Shown piece after piece: positions 1 to 9,952 of a stretch of DNA of 64,000 nt. The translations under genes and the position numbers were made by a program. The stretch covers positions 2,379,501 to 2,443,500 of the forward strand of contig JADJQX010000001.1 in assembly GCA_016712525.1 (NCBI GenBank). Direction: 5' to 3'. The DNA is from Myxococcales bacterium. Its GTDB lineage: Bacteria; Myxococcota_A; Polyangia; Polyangiales; Polyangiaceae. The notes under the pieces are model-generated. The model ran no database searches, was not told the origin of the DNA, and saw only the letters and a list, made by a program, of their open reading frames with translations. Numbering within the stretch: position 1 is the stretch's first letter; each line of letters begins with the position of its first letter.

Positions 1-269
1 GCGCCGGCGACCTTCTGCACGACGAACGTGAGCTCGAGCGGCGTACCGGGTCGCGCTTGACCCGTGGTGGGATCGGGGCGAATGTCGGAGCGCTCGAGCT
101 TCTCGTCGACGAAATAAGGGCCTTCGGTGAGCTCGGGGCGCACGACGCACGCGAGCGGGTCGGCCGTGGCCGAAGAGCCCGCCTTGCACGCTATCTCGGG
201 GATGAGCGCGAGCAGGCCCAGGCCACCGAAGAACCGAAGGGCATCACGACGAGGAACGGAAGGGGGCAA
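1..269 (-). CDS. Secreted intradiol ring-cleavage dioxygenase-like protein (C-terminus outside window)
   Basis: The N-terminal 89 residues are present and the gene runs off the left edge. The proposed TTG start at 269 follows an AGGAGAGG Shine-Dalgarno sequence by 7 nt. The N-terminus has a twin-arginine-like RRDALRFFGG segment and a hydrophobic stretch, so Tat export is likely. The following ELTEGPYFVDEKLERSDI stretch, then RPDP, Gly and PLELTFVVQ, matches the N-terminal strands of the protocatechuate 3,4-dioxygenase/intradiol dioxygenase family, which cleaves catecholic rings using Fe(III). The Tyr/His iron ligands would lie in the missing part, so activity cannot be judged. The family call comes from the recognisable TEGPYF signature. 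Confidence 0.72.
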   Translation of the reverse strand, partial: MPPSVPRRDALRFFGGLGLLALIPEIACKAGSSATADPLACVVRPELTEGPYFVDEKLERSDIRPDPTTGQARPGTPLELTFVVQKVAG

Positions 270-371
270 GTCGACACCTCTCCTCCCTACGTGTCGAGGC
301 GCGCGAAAAACGATCACCTCCGCGCACGGCCATCGCGATAGGTCTGCGCCCCGGCAGCGCGATCCCGAGGC

Positions 372-1325
372 TCAGCCGCCGCCGCCCTCGACCACCGACG
401 AGGTGGGCGCCTTGAGGTTGGACTGGGTCCAACCCGGGTAGAATACACGCACCCCGTTGTCGTCGAGAGAGACGGCGGCGCGCATGATGACGCGCTGGGT
501 GGGCTTCGCGACCTCTTGGTACGTGCCCGTCGTGTTCATGAAGTAGCGCACGCGGCCGTCGGGGGAGGTGACCTCGAGGGCGACGGGGGTGAGCTGGCGC
601 AAGAGGCCGAGCACCCGGACCTGGGCGGGCATGACGCTCTTGAAGAAGCGCTGGGGCGGCGAGCCGTTCGCGAAGAAGTTCGCCACCGCGATGTTGAACG
701 CCTTGAACGACATGTTGAACGTGTCGCGGAGGAGGCGCTCGTTCTGCGGGTGCACGTAGCCGAACGAGCGCGAGCGGACGATCGCGAACGCTTCGTCGGG
801 GGTGCGGCCGTCGAGGCCTCGGACCACGCGAACGTCGTTCGAGGTGGGCGGGCGCCCGAGGTCGTCGGGGATCTCGAAGAGGCCCTTGTCGGGGGCGACG
901 TACGGCCCCGTGTCCATGTAGCCGTTCGCGCGCGCGAACGTGATCACCCGCGAATAAAAGAGCTTCGTGGTGCCGGCGAGCTTGTCGAGCTCGGCGAGGG
1001 TCGTCACGTAGCCGTCGTCGGCCGGGTCCTCGGTCGGGCCGTTGCGGAAGGCGAAGAGGGACTTTCGCACCGTCGAGGTCGCCTTGATCTCGTTCTTGAA
1101 GCGCGCGTCGGTGAGGGCGCGGTCGTTGGCGATGATGAGGATCGACTCTTCTTCGGGCGAGCCCGCGACGATGCCGGCGGTGTCTTTGCCGGTGATGAGA
1201 TCCTCGCTCTCCCCGAGCTCTTCTTCCTCGCCGGTCTCGCCGGTCTCGGCCGAACAGGCCCCCAGCGCGAGGACGGTAAGGGCAGCGAGCGGGAGGCGGA
1301 GGAGCCAGCGCGACGGGGTCTTCAT
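372..1325 (-). CDS. Lipoprotein with helix-hairpin-helix-like region, function unknown
   Basis: 317 residues from the ATG at 1325; this start places a clean lipoprotein signal (MKTPSRWLLRLP, hydrophobic core, LGAC lipobox near residue 22) at the N-terminus, while longer readings do not. After the Cys there is an acidic linker (ETGEEEELGESED). Residues about 40-130 contain an ILIIAND...FRNGP...TTLAELDKL pattern, resembling degenerate helix-hairpin-helix repeats seen in secreted proteins of myxobacteria. The C-terminal half is rich in aromatic and Asn residues and ends in VVEGGGG. No catalytic motif is visible. It follows the large ATPase gene on the same strand after about 160 nt and probably has its own promoter. 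Confidence 0.7.
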   Translation of the reverse strand: MKTPSRWLLRLPLAALTVLALGACSAETGETGEEEELGESEDLITGKDTAGIVAGSPEEESILIIANDRALTDARFKNEIKATSTVRKSLFAFRNGPTEDPADDGYVTTLAELDKLAGTTKLFYSRVITFARANGYMDTGPYVAPDKGLFEIPDDLGRPPTSNDVRVVRGLDGRTPDEAFAIVRSRSFGYVHPQNERLLRDTFNMSFKAFNIAVANFFANGSPPQRFFKSVMPAQVRVLGLLRQLTPVALEVTSPDGRVRYFMNTTGTYQEVAKPTQRVIMRAAVSLDDNGVRVFYPGWTQSNLKAPTSSVVEGGGG

Positions 1326-1486
1326 CGACCTTTGTTCGTACCCTCTCCGCCCGCGCCCGGCAAGCCGCCACGGCGCCATTTTTCCCCGGATCGTGCGCGC
1401 CCCAGTGGGCATCGGGGCCTTTTCACGGCACGCGCGCCCGCCCCGTCGAACGTGGCTCGCGGGTGCCGTCGGGGCAAGCTCTCGCG

Positions 1487-4400
1487 TCAGACCTCGTAGA
1501 GGACCGGGTCGCGGTTCTTTGTATACTGCACCAAAAGGGGGCGTGCCTCGGGGGAGAGCTCCGTGAAGGTCACGCCGTACCCGGCGGGGCGATCGCCGTC
1601 CTCGTCTTGGACGAAGGCGACGAGCCCCTTCGCCGCGGCCGTATGGTTCCCCGGGAACACGAGCTGGAGCTGCACCTCGCTGCGGAGAGGAGGGGCCTTC
1701 GCGTACGTGCCCACGAAGACACCGCTCACCACGCCGGCCGCGTCGCAGACGAGGTTCGTCGCGTCGCGCTTTCGCAGGTCGACCTCGGCGATCGGTCTCG
1801 CGACCGAGCTCCTCCGCTCGAGCATGGCCTCGAGCTCGGCGAGCTTCTCGACGATCGCGCGCGAGGCCCCCGAGTCGGGGCCGGAGACGCGAGACACCGC
1901 GTTCGCCATGGCCTGGCCGAGCTGCACGATCGCCTCGAGCTCGACGACCTGAGGGTGCGGGTTCTCGAGCGTCACACGCACGTCTTGGCGCTTCCCGGTC
2001 GTCTCCCCGAGCTTGGCGAGGGCCTCGGCGAGCGCAGCGTCCGTGTCTCGCCGGCCCTCGGCGAGGCTCGTCTGGGCCTCCCCGAGGCGCTTGACCAACG
2101 TCTGGAGCTGCTCCTCCAGCCCGGCGATCGAGCTCGTGACGCGCGACACGGGGTCGTCTCCCTCTTTGCCGCCACGCCGGGTACGAACGAAACCCTCGCG
2201 GATCTCGCGCAGGCGGGTGGCCTCGGCCTCGGTGAGCTTCCCGCGCAGCTCGGCGAGCTTGAGGAGGTTCTGCTCGGCGCCGGTGGTGAGGGTCTGCGAC
2301 TCGGCCGCGTAGTGCTCGTCGATCGCGCGGTCGAGCTCCTCGACCGTCATGACGGGCGCGAGCTTCTGCGTGATCTTGTTCATGTTTCGGTAGCTACCCT
2401 GGAGCTTGAAGGGCGGCTCGGTGCGGTAGGCGTCCTCTTGGGAGGCCGACCGGATGTACGTCTGGTTCACGCGCATGAGGACGTCCTGCACACGCGCCAG
2501 GAGCTTCAACATCGCTACGATGTCGCCGAGCTCGGCCGCCGAGTACCCGTACGAGAGCTCGCTCGTGGGGATTCCCTCGCCCCTCGCGATGCGCACGAGC
2601 TTCTCGAGGTCCTTCGGATCACGACCCGAGAGCGCGGCGAGCACCGGGTGGGACGTGAGGGCGTTCTCCAAGTACGAGAGCGAGAAGAGCTCCTCTTTTC
2701 CTCCCAACACGTCGCCCAGGTTGTACGTGTCGGCGCGGTTCGCGAGCATGTCGGGGATGCGGAAGCGCGCGCCGGTCTCGGTGTAGGGGTTCGCCGCCAT
2801 GACTACGCAGAAGCGCTTCCCGCGAAAGTCGTAGGTGCGGCTCCGCCCGGCGTAGACGCCCTCCACCTTTCGCTGGGCGTCGCACAAGCTTATGAATTTC
2901 TCCAAGAATTCGGGCGACGTGTGCTGGACGTCGTCGACGTAGAGCATCACGTTGTTGCCCATCTCGAAGCCGAGGTTGATGCGCTCGACCTCTTGGCGCG
3001 CGGTGAGGCTCTTGCACTCGGCCGGGTCGAGCGAGGTGACGTCGTGCCCGAGGGCCGGGCCGTTCACCTTGACGAAGACGAGGCCGAGCACGTGCGCCAC
3101 GTACTCCATGAGGATGGTCTTCCCGTAGCCCGGAGGCGACACGAGAAAGAGGAGCCCCATGCGATCGGTGCGCTTGGCGTCACCGAGGGCGCCGATCTGT
3201 TTGGCGAGGTTCGCGCCCACGAGCGGGAGGTACACGTCGCTGATGAGGCGGTTTCGCACGAACGACGAGAGCACCTTGGGGACGAGCTCGGAGAGCCGGA
3301 GACGCTCGCGTTCCTTCGCGAGGATGTCGGCGCGGCGAGCCCGGAACGTGCGGAACCGCTCGGCCGTGACCACCTCGAAATGGCGAAGGCGCACCAGCAT
3401 CTCCGACAGCTCGAGTGTCAGCGCACCGTCGCGCACGCGCTCGTGCGTGCCGAGGAGCCCCGAGAGCTCGAGGCGCGTCTCTGCCGAGAGGACCTCGCGG
3501 TTCGCGCCCAGCGTGGCGTCCGTGAGCAAGATGGCGGCGATCTCGTCGGCGAATGCCCCGAGAGGGGGCGCGAGCTTCTCCACGGCGCTCGCGTAGTGCC
3601 TCGCGATCGCGACTCGGTCTTTGGGTCGGCCGGAGAGGGCGCGCAGCTCGTCGTCGAGGTCCCGGAGCTCGCCCGCCTCGTCGAGCTTGCGTCGGAGCAT
3701 CTTGGCGCCCTCGTCGGACGCGCGAGCCACCGGAAATCGCGGCACTTTCGCGCCGAGGGTCTCCACGAGCACGAAGGCCGCGTCGGCTGCGTCCGAGGGG
3801 CCGAGCGCGAGCTCGAGGTCGTTCGCGTAGGCCGCGAGGGCGGGGCCGAGCTCGTCGCGGAGGGCTCGCTGCCCGCGGGGATCCCCGAGCACGGCTCCGA
3901 GTCGAGAGACGCTCTGCGCGCGCTTCGCGAGCACCGAGAGCTCGATCTCCGCGAGGCTCGCCGCGTAGAGGAGCGCGAGCGCTCTCGCGGTCGGCGTGAA
4001 CCTCAGGGGACCTGCGGCCTCGAAGGCCGGCAGGAGCTGGGCCAGGATGGTCGTGGCGTCGGCGTCGTGTACGCCTCGCTCGTACCCCTCGTCGAGGCGT
4101 TTCGCGGCCACGTCGGCCACGAGCGCGCCGAGCGCACCTTCGCGCGCGGCCTCCCGCAGCTTGCCGAGGTCGAACGATCCGGTGCCCGAGATGGCCTCTT
4201 CGAGCACCACGAACGCGAGGTACTCCGCGCGGTACACCGAGCTCGACTCGGACGCGAGCGACTGCTCCCACACGTCACGGAGCTCGGCGAGCTCGGGGGC
4301 GTCGAGCGGAGAGAAGAAGTCCGTGCCCGTCAAGTGGAGCGACAGGCCGCCCTCGCGAGGCACCATCACGAGGTCGATGGCGCTCTTCGTGACGGAGAAC

Positions 4401-7006
4401 GTGAAGCCACCGAGCTTGACGCCGTCGCCGTCCGACAGCTCGCGTTTGTCGCGGAGCTTGCGGACCGCGTCTTGTTTGACGACCTTGAGCTTGGTGGCGA
4501 GCTCGTCGGCGCGGACGTTCTCGCCCATCTTGGCGAGCTTGTCGGCCGAGTCGGCGACCTTGTGCACCATCGGGTCGCTGGCGAAATAGGCAAGGAGATC
4601 CACCTCTTCGGAGAACGTCCCTGCCTTGCGCTCGATGCCCTGGAGCATGCGCTCGGCGGCCCCTGCGAGGGTGCCGGCGCGTTTGTGGCGCTCGTCGGAG
4701 AGGGTCTGCCTCCGGGACCCGAAGGTCTCCGAGACCTCTTCACGCTTCTTCTCGATCTCGATCGCGAACTCGTCGAGGTCGCCGAACCTGCCCGAGAGCT
4801 CCTCGAGGCGCAGCATCAGCTTGCCGAGCTCCGCGTCGCATTGTTCGGGGGTGCTGCACGCCGACACCGCAGCGCCCACGGCCTGCGCGAACACGCCAAG
4901 CTGAACGGCGAGCTCGGCGCGACCTTCTCGGCCCACGAGCTCCTTGCGCTTCGCCTCGAAGGCCGCGCGCACGCGGTTCAAGACGGCGAGCGCCTTCGAG
5001 AGCTGCTCGAGCACGCGCGTGCGCACGGTCGGATCGTCGACCTCGAGCCCCGAGACGGTCTCCCCGAGCAAGAGGAGCTGGGCGTGGAGGCCGTCGAGAC
5101 GGTCGCGATGAGGGCCGAGCTCGACGCCCTTCGCCGTCTCCGCGATTCGTGCGGCGAGCTCGTCGAGCCCCATGAGCACCGGTCCCCAGGCGGTCTCCGA
5201 CTCGAAGTAGCCGACACACGACGTGCGCACCTCGGCGAAGCGCGCGTCGACCTCGCCCTCGAGGACGTCGATCGCCTGGAGATCGACGTAGCGGAGCTCG
5301 CGGAGCGTCACGAGCTTGCCTCGCTGCGTCCGCAGCGCCGAGAGCGCAGAGAGGTAGGTCTCGGCCGAGGGGGAGTCCTCCGGGCGCTCCTTTCCGAGCA
5401 GCTCGCGCTGAGCCGCGCGGGCCTCGATCACGGCCTTCTCGGCGCGTGCCCGGTACGCCTCGACCTTCTCGAACTCCTTCAGGATCGCGTCGGCGCTCGC
5501 GCGCACGTCGCGGAGGGCGCTCTTCAGGTCGAACGCCTCTTCGTGGCCGAGCCAGTAGTGATCGTCGAGCGCACGCGCCGCTAGCGACACGAGCTCCTCG
5601 AACGTCTTGCGTGTCGGCGCCTCCGTCAGCACAAGCTTCCGGATCGCGTAGACATCGCCGATCCCGCGGACGAGCGCGGGGTTGCCGACCTTGGCGAGGT
5701 ACGAGCTCGAGCCCCGCTGCGCGCCCGCGCGCTCCGCGGCCTCGAGCGTCGAGAACGGCGTCCGCCAGAGCTGGAACGGGTGGACACGCGTCGTCTCGGC
5801 CCCCTCGGGCGAGCGGAACACGGCGAGCGTCCCGTCCTCGAACAGGCTGTACCCGTGGCAGCGAACCGGCGCCCCGAGCTCCTTCGTGATGAGGTTGTAC
5901 GGGAGCGCCAAGTAGAGCCCCTCGGCGTCCTCGTGGAAGACGTAGAGCGCGTCCTCGCCGTTCGGCGCGCGCACCGTGCTCTCGAAGCGCATGCCCTCCG
6001 TGTCGGGGTCGACGATGCGCGCCTCGTCGGCCGCGACGTAGTGCCCTCCGGGGAACAGGATGCCCTGATCTTCGGGGAGCGCGAGGCACGCGCGGCCGAT
6101 CGCATCGATCCGCGTGACGCTCTTCTTGAGTGTATTGTACACAAGGTAGCGCGTCTTCTCCTCGCGGTACGGGAGCACCTTGAGCAGGATGAGCGCGCCC
6201 ACGCGGGCGAACGAGATCTCGGCGTCGTCGAGGGTCTGGTTCGAGTCGACGACGGGCTCGCGCCAGATGCCGAGGCCGTCCTTCGTGTTGTTCTCGATCT
6301 TGACGGTGAGGTCCCCGTTCACCGTCTCGACGAAGACCTCGTCGAGCACGTTCACGTGCGGGTGGGGCCCGATCACCTGGTGCTCGCGGCCCGTGCGCGT
6401 CCAGGAGAACGCGAAGCCCGCGGGAGGCACATTGTCTTCCTCGCCACGTGCGTCGATGTAGGTGACGCTCCCCCTTGCGTCGATGCCGAACCGGAGGACC
6501 TTCACGTCGCGCAGCTCGTCGCCGACCTGGATGACGATCAAGAGTCGCGTGTCCGTGCGCTTCAGCCGGAGCACACGCGGGTTTTTCCCGTAGCGGAACG
6601 TGGTCGTGAAGTCGCTGACGAAGGCCTGTTGCGAGAGGAACGTGCCCTCGAGCGATACGGGCTCGAGGGCGTCCCCCTCCGTCTTTCCATCGAGCTTGTA
6701 GAGCGCGAACACGTCGCTCACGCTCGGCGTGCTCTTGAGCCCCAGCGTGACGTTGAACGCGAAGAGCAGGTAGCCCCCGACCGACACCATGTCGCGCGCG
6801 GAGGCGAGGTTCTCGGTGCGGACGCGCGTGGTCTGCACGAGCTCGAACGCGGACGATCCGAAGATCGCCTTCCTCGACTCGTTCAGGCGCTCGGCGCGCG
6901 TCGCGAGCTCGCTCGTGTGCCCGACGAGCCGCGAGCGTACGACCTCGTAGCTCCCGGCGTCGAGCCCGGCCGTGCCGGTCCCTTCCGTCGTGTCCTCGTT
7001 CGCCAT
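1487..7006 (-). CDS. Giant AAA+ ATPase of the 'DNA repair ATPase' family
   Basis: 1839 residues; ATG start with GAGGAG 8 nt upstream. The first ~600 residues are a beta-rich module seen in proteins annotated as DNA repair ATPase (I recall this as DUF3686, but did not search). The middle third is predicted helical and coiled. A AAA+ module lies near residues 1230-1480: Walker A PPGYGKT with Lys at about 1296, and Walker B LYVDDVQH near 1353-1360. A C-terminal coiled coil (about 1600-1690) precedes a small beta-rich tail. The enzyme probably remodels a nucleic-acid or protein target, but substrate is unknown and the 'DNA repair' label is only inherited from family annotation. It is the last gene of a run with a flotillin and a YqiJ-like membrane protein, which suggests a membrane-linked role. 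Confidence 0.85.
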   Translation of the reverse strand: MANEDTTEGTGTAGLDAGSYEVVRSRLVGHTSELATRAERLNESRKAIFGSSAFELVQTTRVRTENLASARDMVSVGGYLLFAFNVTLGLKSTPSVSDVFALYKLDGKTEGDALEPVSLEGTFLSQQAFVSDFTTTFRYGKNPRVLRLKRTDTRLLIVIQVGDELRDVKVLRFGIDARGSVTYIDARGEEDNVPPAGFAFSWTRTGREHQVIGPHPHVNVLDEVFVETVNGDLTVKIENNTKDGLGIWREPVVDSNQTLDDAEISFARVGALILLKVLPYREEKTRYLVYNTLKKSVTRIDAIGRACLALPEDQGILFPGGHYVAADEARIVDPDTEGMRFESTVRAPNGEDALYVFHEDAEGLYLALPYNLITKELGAPVRCHGYSLFEDGTLAVFRSPEGAETTRVHPFQLWRTPFSTLEAAERAGAQRGSSSYLAKVGNPALVRGIGDVYAIRKLVLTEAPTRKTFEELVSLAARALDDHYWLGHEEAFDLKSALRDVRASADAILKEFEKVEAYRARAEKAVIEARAAQRELLGKERPEDSPSAETYLSALSALRTQRGKLVTLRELRYVDLQAIDVLEGEVDARFAEVRTSCVGYFESETAWGPVLMGLDELAARIAETAKGVELGPHRDRLDGLHAQLLLLGETVSGLEVDDPTVRTRVLEQLSKALAVLNRVRAAFEAKRKELVGREGRAELAVQLGVFAQAVGAAVSACSTPEQCDAELGKLMLRLEELSGRFGDLDEFAIEIEKKREEVSETFGSRRQTLSDERHKRAGTLAGAAERMLQGIERKAGTFSEEVDLLAYFASDPMVHKVADSADKLAKMGENVRADELATKLKVVKQDAVRKLRDKRELSDGDGVKLGGFTFSVTKSAIDLVMVPREGGLSLHLTGTDFFSPLDAPELAELRDVWEQSLASESSSVYRAEYLAFVVLEEAISGTGSFDLGKLREAAREGALGALVADVAAKRLDEGYERGVHDADATTILAQLLPAFEAAGPLRFTPTARALALLYAASLAEIELSVLAKRAQSVSRLGAVLGDPRGQRALRDELGPALAAYANDLELALGPSDAADAAFVLVETLGAKVPRFPVARASDEGAKMLRRKLDEAGELRDLDDELRALSGRPKDRVAIARHYASAVEKLAPPLGAFADEIAAILLTDATLGANREVLSAETRLELSGLLGTHERVRDGALTLELSEMLVRLRHFEVVTAERFRTFRARRADILAKERERLRLSELVPKVLSSFVRNRLISDVYLPLVGANLAKQIGALGDAKRTDRMGLLFLVSPPGYGKTILMEYVAHVLGLVFVKVNGPALGHDVTSLDPAECKSLTARQEVERINLGFEMGNNVMLYVDDVQHTSPEFLEKFISLCDAQRKVEGVYAGRSRTYDFRGKRFCVVMAANPYTETGARFRIPDMLANRADTYNLGDVLGGKEELFSLSYLENALTSHPVLAALSGRDPKDLEKLVRIARGEGIPTSELSYGYSAAELGDIVAMLKLLARVQDVLMRVNQTYIRSASQEDAYRTEPPFKLQGSYRNMNKITQKLAPVMTVEELDRAIDEHYAAESQTLTTGAEQNLLKLAELRGKLTEAEATRLREIREGFVRTRRGGKEGDDPVSRVTSSIAGLEEQLQTLVKRLGEAQTSLAEGRRDTDAALAEALAKLGETTGKRQDVRVTLENPHPQVVELEAIVQLGQAMANAVSRVSGPDSGASRAIVEKLAELEAMLERRSSVARPIAEVDLRKRDATNLVCDAAGVVSGVFVGTYAKAPPLRSEVQLQLVFPGNHTAAAKGLVAFVQDEDGDRPAGYGVTFTELSPEARPLLVQYTKNRDPVLYEV

Positions 7007-7043
7007 GGTGGGCGCTCCTCGCGTGGGCCGTATGCGGCGTGCG

Positions 7044-7073
7044 GCGCGTCGCGATCCCAGGACCGCGACGCGC
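7044..7073. other. Intergenic hairpin between flotillin and ATPase genes
   Basis: Perfect 10-bp arms GCGCGTCGCG (7044-7053) and CGCGACGCGC (7064-7073) with a 10-nt loop, in the 92-nt gap between the flotillin stop and the ATPase start. No T-tract follows on either strand, so it is not a typical intrinsic terminator. It could set expression ratios by RNA processing or attenuation; that is inference. Confidence 0.5.
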
Positions 7074-7098
7074 GCCGATCATGCGGGCTCGAATGCCC

Positions 7099-9093
7099 TT
7101 AGGGGGCGTCCTTCTTGACCATGCCGAGGAGCTTCTTTTGGGCGTCTTTGTCGCCCTTCGCGAAGCGTTCGACGAGCGCGGCCATCTCGGGATCGAGGGA
7201 CGTGTCGTTCGTGAAGTCTCGCGCGATCTTCCGAAGCGTCGGGCTCTCGCCGAGCGCGCCCTCGATCGACTGTCCGACGCCGATCGCCTTCACGTAGCGG
7301 TCGAAGAAAGCTCCGTCCCCGCCGACGATGTTGAACTTGGCGTTCGCGAGCGACTTGCCGAGCACGTCGGCTTGAGCCTGCGCCTGCTCCTTGCGAGCCT
7401 TGATCGTCTCGAGCTCCACCGTGCGCTCCTTCTCGAGCGTGAGGCGGAACTCTTCGTGCTCGCGCGACCGCTCGTCGAGCACTCGCATCGCGTCGGCCTT
7501 CTCACGGATACCGGTGGCCTCGGCCGTCATGCGCTCGCGTACCACGGTGGCCTCGGCGAGCCCCTGCTTCTGGATGGCGTCGGCCTCGGCCTGCCGTACG
7601 GTCACCTTGGCGAGGCCTTGTTTCTCCTCGCCCTGCGCGACCGCCGTGGCCTTCTCGAGCGAAACGCGCGCCTCGACCATGCCTTGTTTCTCGAGCGCCA
7701 CGGCGTCGGCCTCGCGGACCCGCGCCTGGGCGAGGCCCTTGGCGGCCTCTTCGGCTTGTACACCCTCGGCCATGCGGATCTTCGCGCGGGCGATCTTGTC
7801 GGCGGTCTCGAGGTCGGCGTCGGCCGAGATGACCTTCTCGCGGGCCTTGTGCTTCGCGGCGGCCTCTTGTGCTTCGGCGGCCTTCACGAGCTTCACGAGG
7901 GTCTCTTGGGCCTGAGCCTCGGCGGCGAGGCGGACGACATCCTTCTCGCGGTTCGCTTGGGACATCGTGCGAAGGTCCTTGATCTGCTCCTCTTCGGCGG
8001 CCACCGTCTTGTCGACGGCGATGCGCGCGCGCACCACGTCGGCGATCTCCTTCTTCTGGGCCTCGAGGTCCCGGTCGCGTGCGAGCGTGGAGATCGACAC
8101 CTCGCGCTCGCGGGTCACCACCTCGAGCTGGCGGGCCTTCTCGACGCGCTCGGTCTCGATGGCGATCTCGCGCTCGCGGTTCTTCTGCGCGATCGACACG
8201 CCGCGGGCCTTCATTTCGGCGGCGATGAGCGTCTCCTCTTCGTTCTTGTGCTTGAGGAGGAGGGTCTTCTTCTGCTCCTCGATCGTGACGCGCGCGGCCT
8301 CGTTCTGCTCGCGCGCCTGAGCGATGGCGATCTCTTTCTCTTTCTTGGCCTCGGCCTCGGCCTTGCGCTGCTCGAACCGGAAGATGGCCTCGTCGGCCGA
8401 GAGGTTCTGGCTGCCGACCTCCATACGCTCCTTCTGGCGGAGCTCGTTCGTCATCACGTTGCGCTCCACGGTGAGCGCGGTGATCTTCCGGATGCCTTCG
8501 GAGTCCATGATGTTGTCGCGGTCGAGCGCCTCGAGGGGCGTCTGCTCGAGGTAGTCGATGGCCGCGTCGTCCAAGATGAAGCCGTTCAGATCCTTGCCGA
8601 TCACCTTGATGATGGCGTCCTTGAACTCGTCACGTTTGGTGTAGAGCTGCTCGAAATCGAAGTGTTTTCCGACGGTCTTGAGGGCCTCGGAGAATTTTGC
8701 GTTGAAGAGCTCGACCAAGGTCCTCGCGTCGGACGCGCGCGCGCAGCCGATCGACTGCGCGACCTTGAGCACGTCCTCGGCCGTCTTGTTCACGCGAACG
8801 AAGAAGGTCACGTTGATGTCCGCGCGGATGTTGTCGTTGCAGATGAGGCCCTCTTTGCCGCGGCGATCGATCTGGATCGTCTTCACGGAGAGGTCCATGA
8901 CCTCGGCGCGGTTCACGACGGGCAGCACGAGGCGCCCGGTGAAGGTCACCGCGGGCTCCGATCGCGACGTGTTCACGATGAGCGCCTTGCCCTGCTCGAC
9001 CTGGCGGTAAAACCGCGCGAAGAGCGCGCCGACGCCGAACAAGATGATGAGGCCCGCACCGAACGCTGCGATGAGAGGGATGTATTCCTGCAT
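7099..9093 (-). CDS. Flotillin (YqiK-type SPFH/Band 7 protein)
   Basis: 664 residues. One N-terminal membrane helix (about residues 5-27) is followed by an SPFH/Band 7 domain (about 30-210, with VTFTGRLVLPVVNRAEVMDL and GFILDDAAIDYLE) and a very long Ala/Glu-rich coiled coil (about 215-560) typical of flotillins, then a short C-terminal region with GGDGAFFDRYVKAIG. Flotillins oligomerise under the membrane and scaffold partner proteins. The start ATG has GGGAGAAG upstream. The YqiJ-like OB-fold gene lies 111 nt upstream and the giant ATPase 92 nt downstream on the same strand, an arrangement also known for flotillin/NfeD pairs. The ATPase may be recruited to the scaffold (inference). Confidence 0.9.
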   Translation of the reverse strand: MQEYIPLIAAFGAGLIILFGVGALFARFYRQVEQGKALIVNTSRSEPAVTFTGRLVLPVVNRAEVMDLSVKTIQIDRRGKEGLICNDNIRADINVTFFVRVNKTAEDVLKVAQSIGCARASDARTLVELFNAKFSEALKTVGKHFDFEQLYTKRDEFKDAIIKVIGKDLNGFILDDAAIDYLEQTPLEALDRDNIMDSEGIRKITALTVERNVMTNELRQKERMEVGSQNLSADEAIFRFEQRKAEAEAKKEKEIAIAQAREQNEAARVTIEEQKKTLLLKHKNEEETLIAAEMKARGVSIAQKNREREIAIETERVEKARQLEVVTREREVSISTLARDRDLEAQKKEIADVVRARIAVDKTVAAEEEQIKDLRTMSQANREKDVVRLAAEAQAQETLVKLVKAAEAQEAAAKHKAREKVISADADLETADKIARAKIRMAEGVQAEEAAKGLAQARVREADAVALEKQGMVEARVSLEKATAVAQGEEKQGLAKVTVRQAEADAIQKQGLAEATVVRERMTAEATGIREKADAMRVLDERSREHEEFRLTLEKERTVELETIKARKEQAQAQADVLGKSLANAKFNIVGGDGAFFDRYVKAIGVGQSIEGALGESPTLRKIARDFTNDTSLDPEMAALVERFAKGDKDAQKKLLGMVKKDAP

Positions 9094-9204
9094 GTCGCTT
9101 CTCCCCGAGGGCCACTCGCGCCGCGCCTCGACCGAATGGTACGAGGTGCGGTCACCGGGCTCCGCGGGGAGGATCGTGGCACGCCGCCCCTCGAGCGGAA
9201 AAAC

Positions 9205-9945
9205 TTATGACGATTTTCGACGGCCCATGGCCTCGTCCATCGACGCGACCACGTACTCCTCACGCTCTTCGTCGAAGCCCACGATGAGGCCTTCTTCGCC
9301 GCGCTTCAGCGCGCCACCCTCGACGCGAACGCGGAGCACGAGGTCGGCCCCCGTGTCCTTCACGACGGCCTCTCCGAAGGCGTGATCGGCCGTGCCCGTG
9401 CGGATCGTGCACGTCTTGCCGACGAGGTCCTTCGCGGACTTGGCCTTCTTGGTGGTGAGGAGCGGCGCGAGCGGCAGCGTCGCGAGCTTCGCGAGCGGCC
9501 ACGCGAGGAGAGGGGCGACGCCGAACGCGAGGACGGCCTTCACCCACGTGGCGAGCTCGACGCCGGCCTTGCTCGCGCCCCAGAAGCCGACCAAACACGC
9601 GACCCACGCGAAGAACGACACGAGCGAGAACGACACGGTGACGGGCACGTCGCGCATGCGAAACGCCGCCAAAAAGCCGTGTAGCGGGCCTCCGTCGCCG
9701 TCCACGTCGAGGTCCGCGTCGGGGCCGTCGAGGTCCGCGTCCGCGTCGAGCTCGGGGCCGTGCCCACCTGCTCCCTCGAGCGCTCCTTTGATGGCCCCCG
9801 CCGTGCCTTCCGCTGCCCCGTCGGCGCCGCCGTCGACGCCCTCGCCGAGGTGCACGAGGCCGCTCATGACGAAGATCCAGTAGACGAGCGAGATCGCGAC
9901 CAGCACGGTCCACACGGCCGTCGGGAACACGAGCAGGGCGCTCAT
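9205..9945 (-). CDS. YqiJ/NfeD-like membrane protein with C-terminal OB-fold
   Basis: 246 residues. A first membrane helix (about 8-32) is followed by an unusually Gly/Asp/Ala-rich acidic insert (about 35-90), two further hydrophobic helices (about 100-150), and a soluble beta-barrel domain (about 165-240: LVGKTCTIRTG...VVKDTGADLVLRVRVEG...VGFDEEREEYVV) with the look of the OB-fold found in YqiJ/NfeD proteins. Such proteins pair with flotillins and may set their oligomeric state. It precedes the flotillin gene on the same strand. The acidic insert is longer than I would expect for the family and could bind divalent metals; that is speculation. Confidence 0.75.
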   Translation of the reverse strand: MSALLVFPTAVWTVLVAISLVYWIFVMSGLVHLGEGVDGGADGAAEGTAGAIKGALEGAGGHGPELDADADLDGPDADLDVDGDGGPLHGFLAAFRMRDVPVTVSFSLVSFFAWVACLVGFWGASKAGVELATWVKAVLAFGVAPLLAWPLAKLATLPLAPLLTTKKAKSAKDLVGKTCTIRTGTADHAFGEAVVKDTGADLVLRVRVEGGALKRGEEGLIVGFDEEREEYVVASMDEAMGRRKSS

Positions 9946-9952
9946 GGGCTCC

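Noticed and set aside
1463..5584. A 1373-codon open frame on the plus strand opposite the giant ATPase gene
   Set aside because: It is a GC-driven shadow of the minus-strand gene; its composition (very rich in Glu, Arg, Val and Leu with no motif) and lack of a start context do not support a gene.
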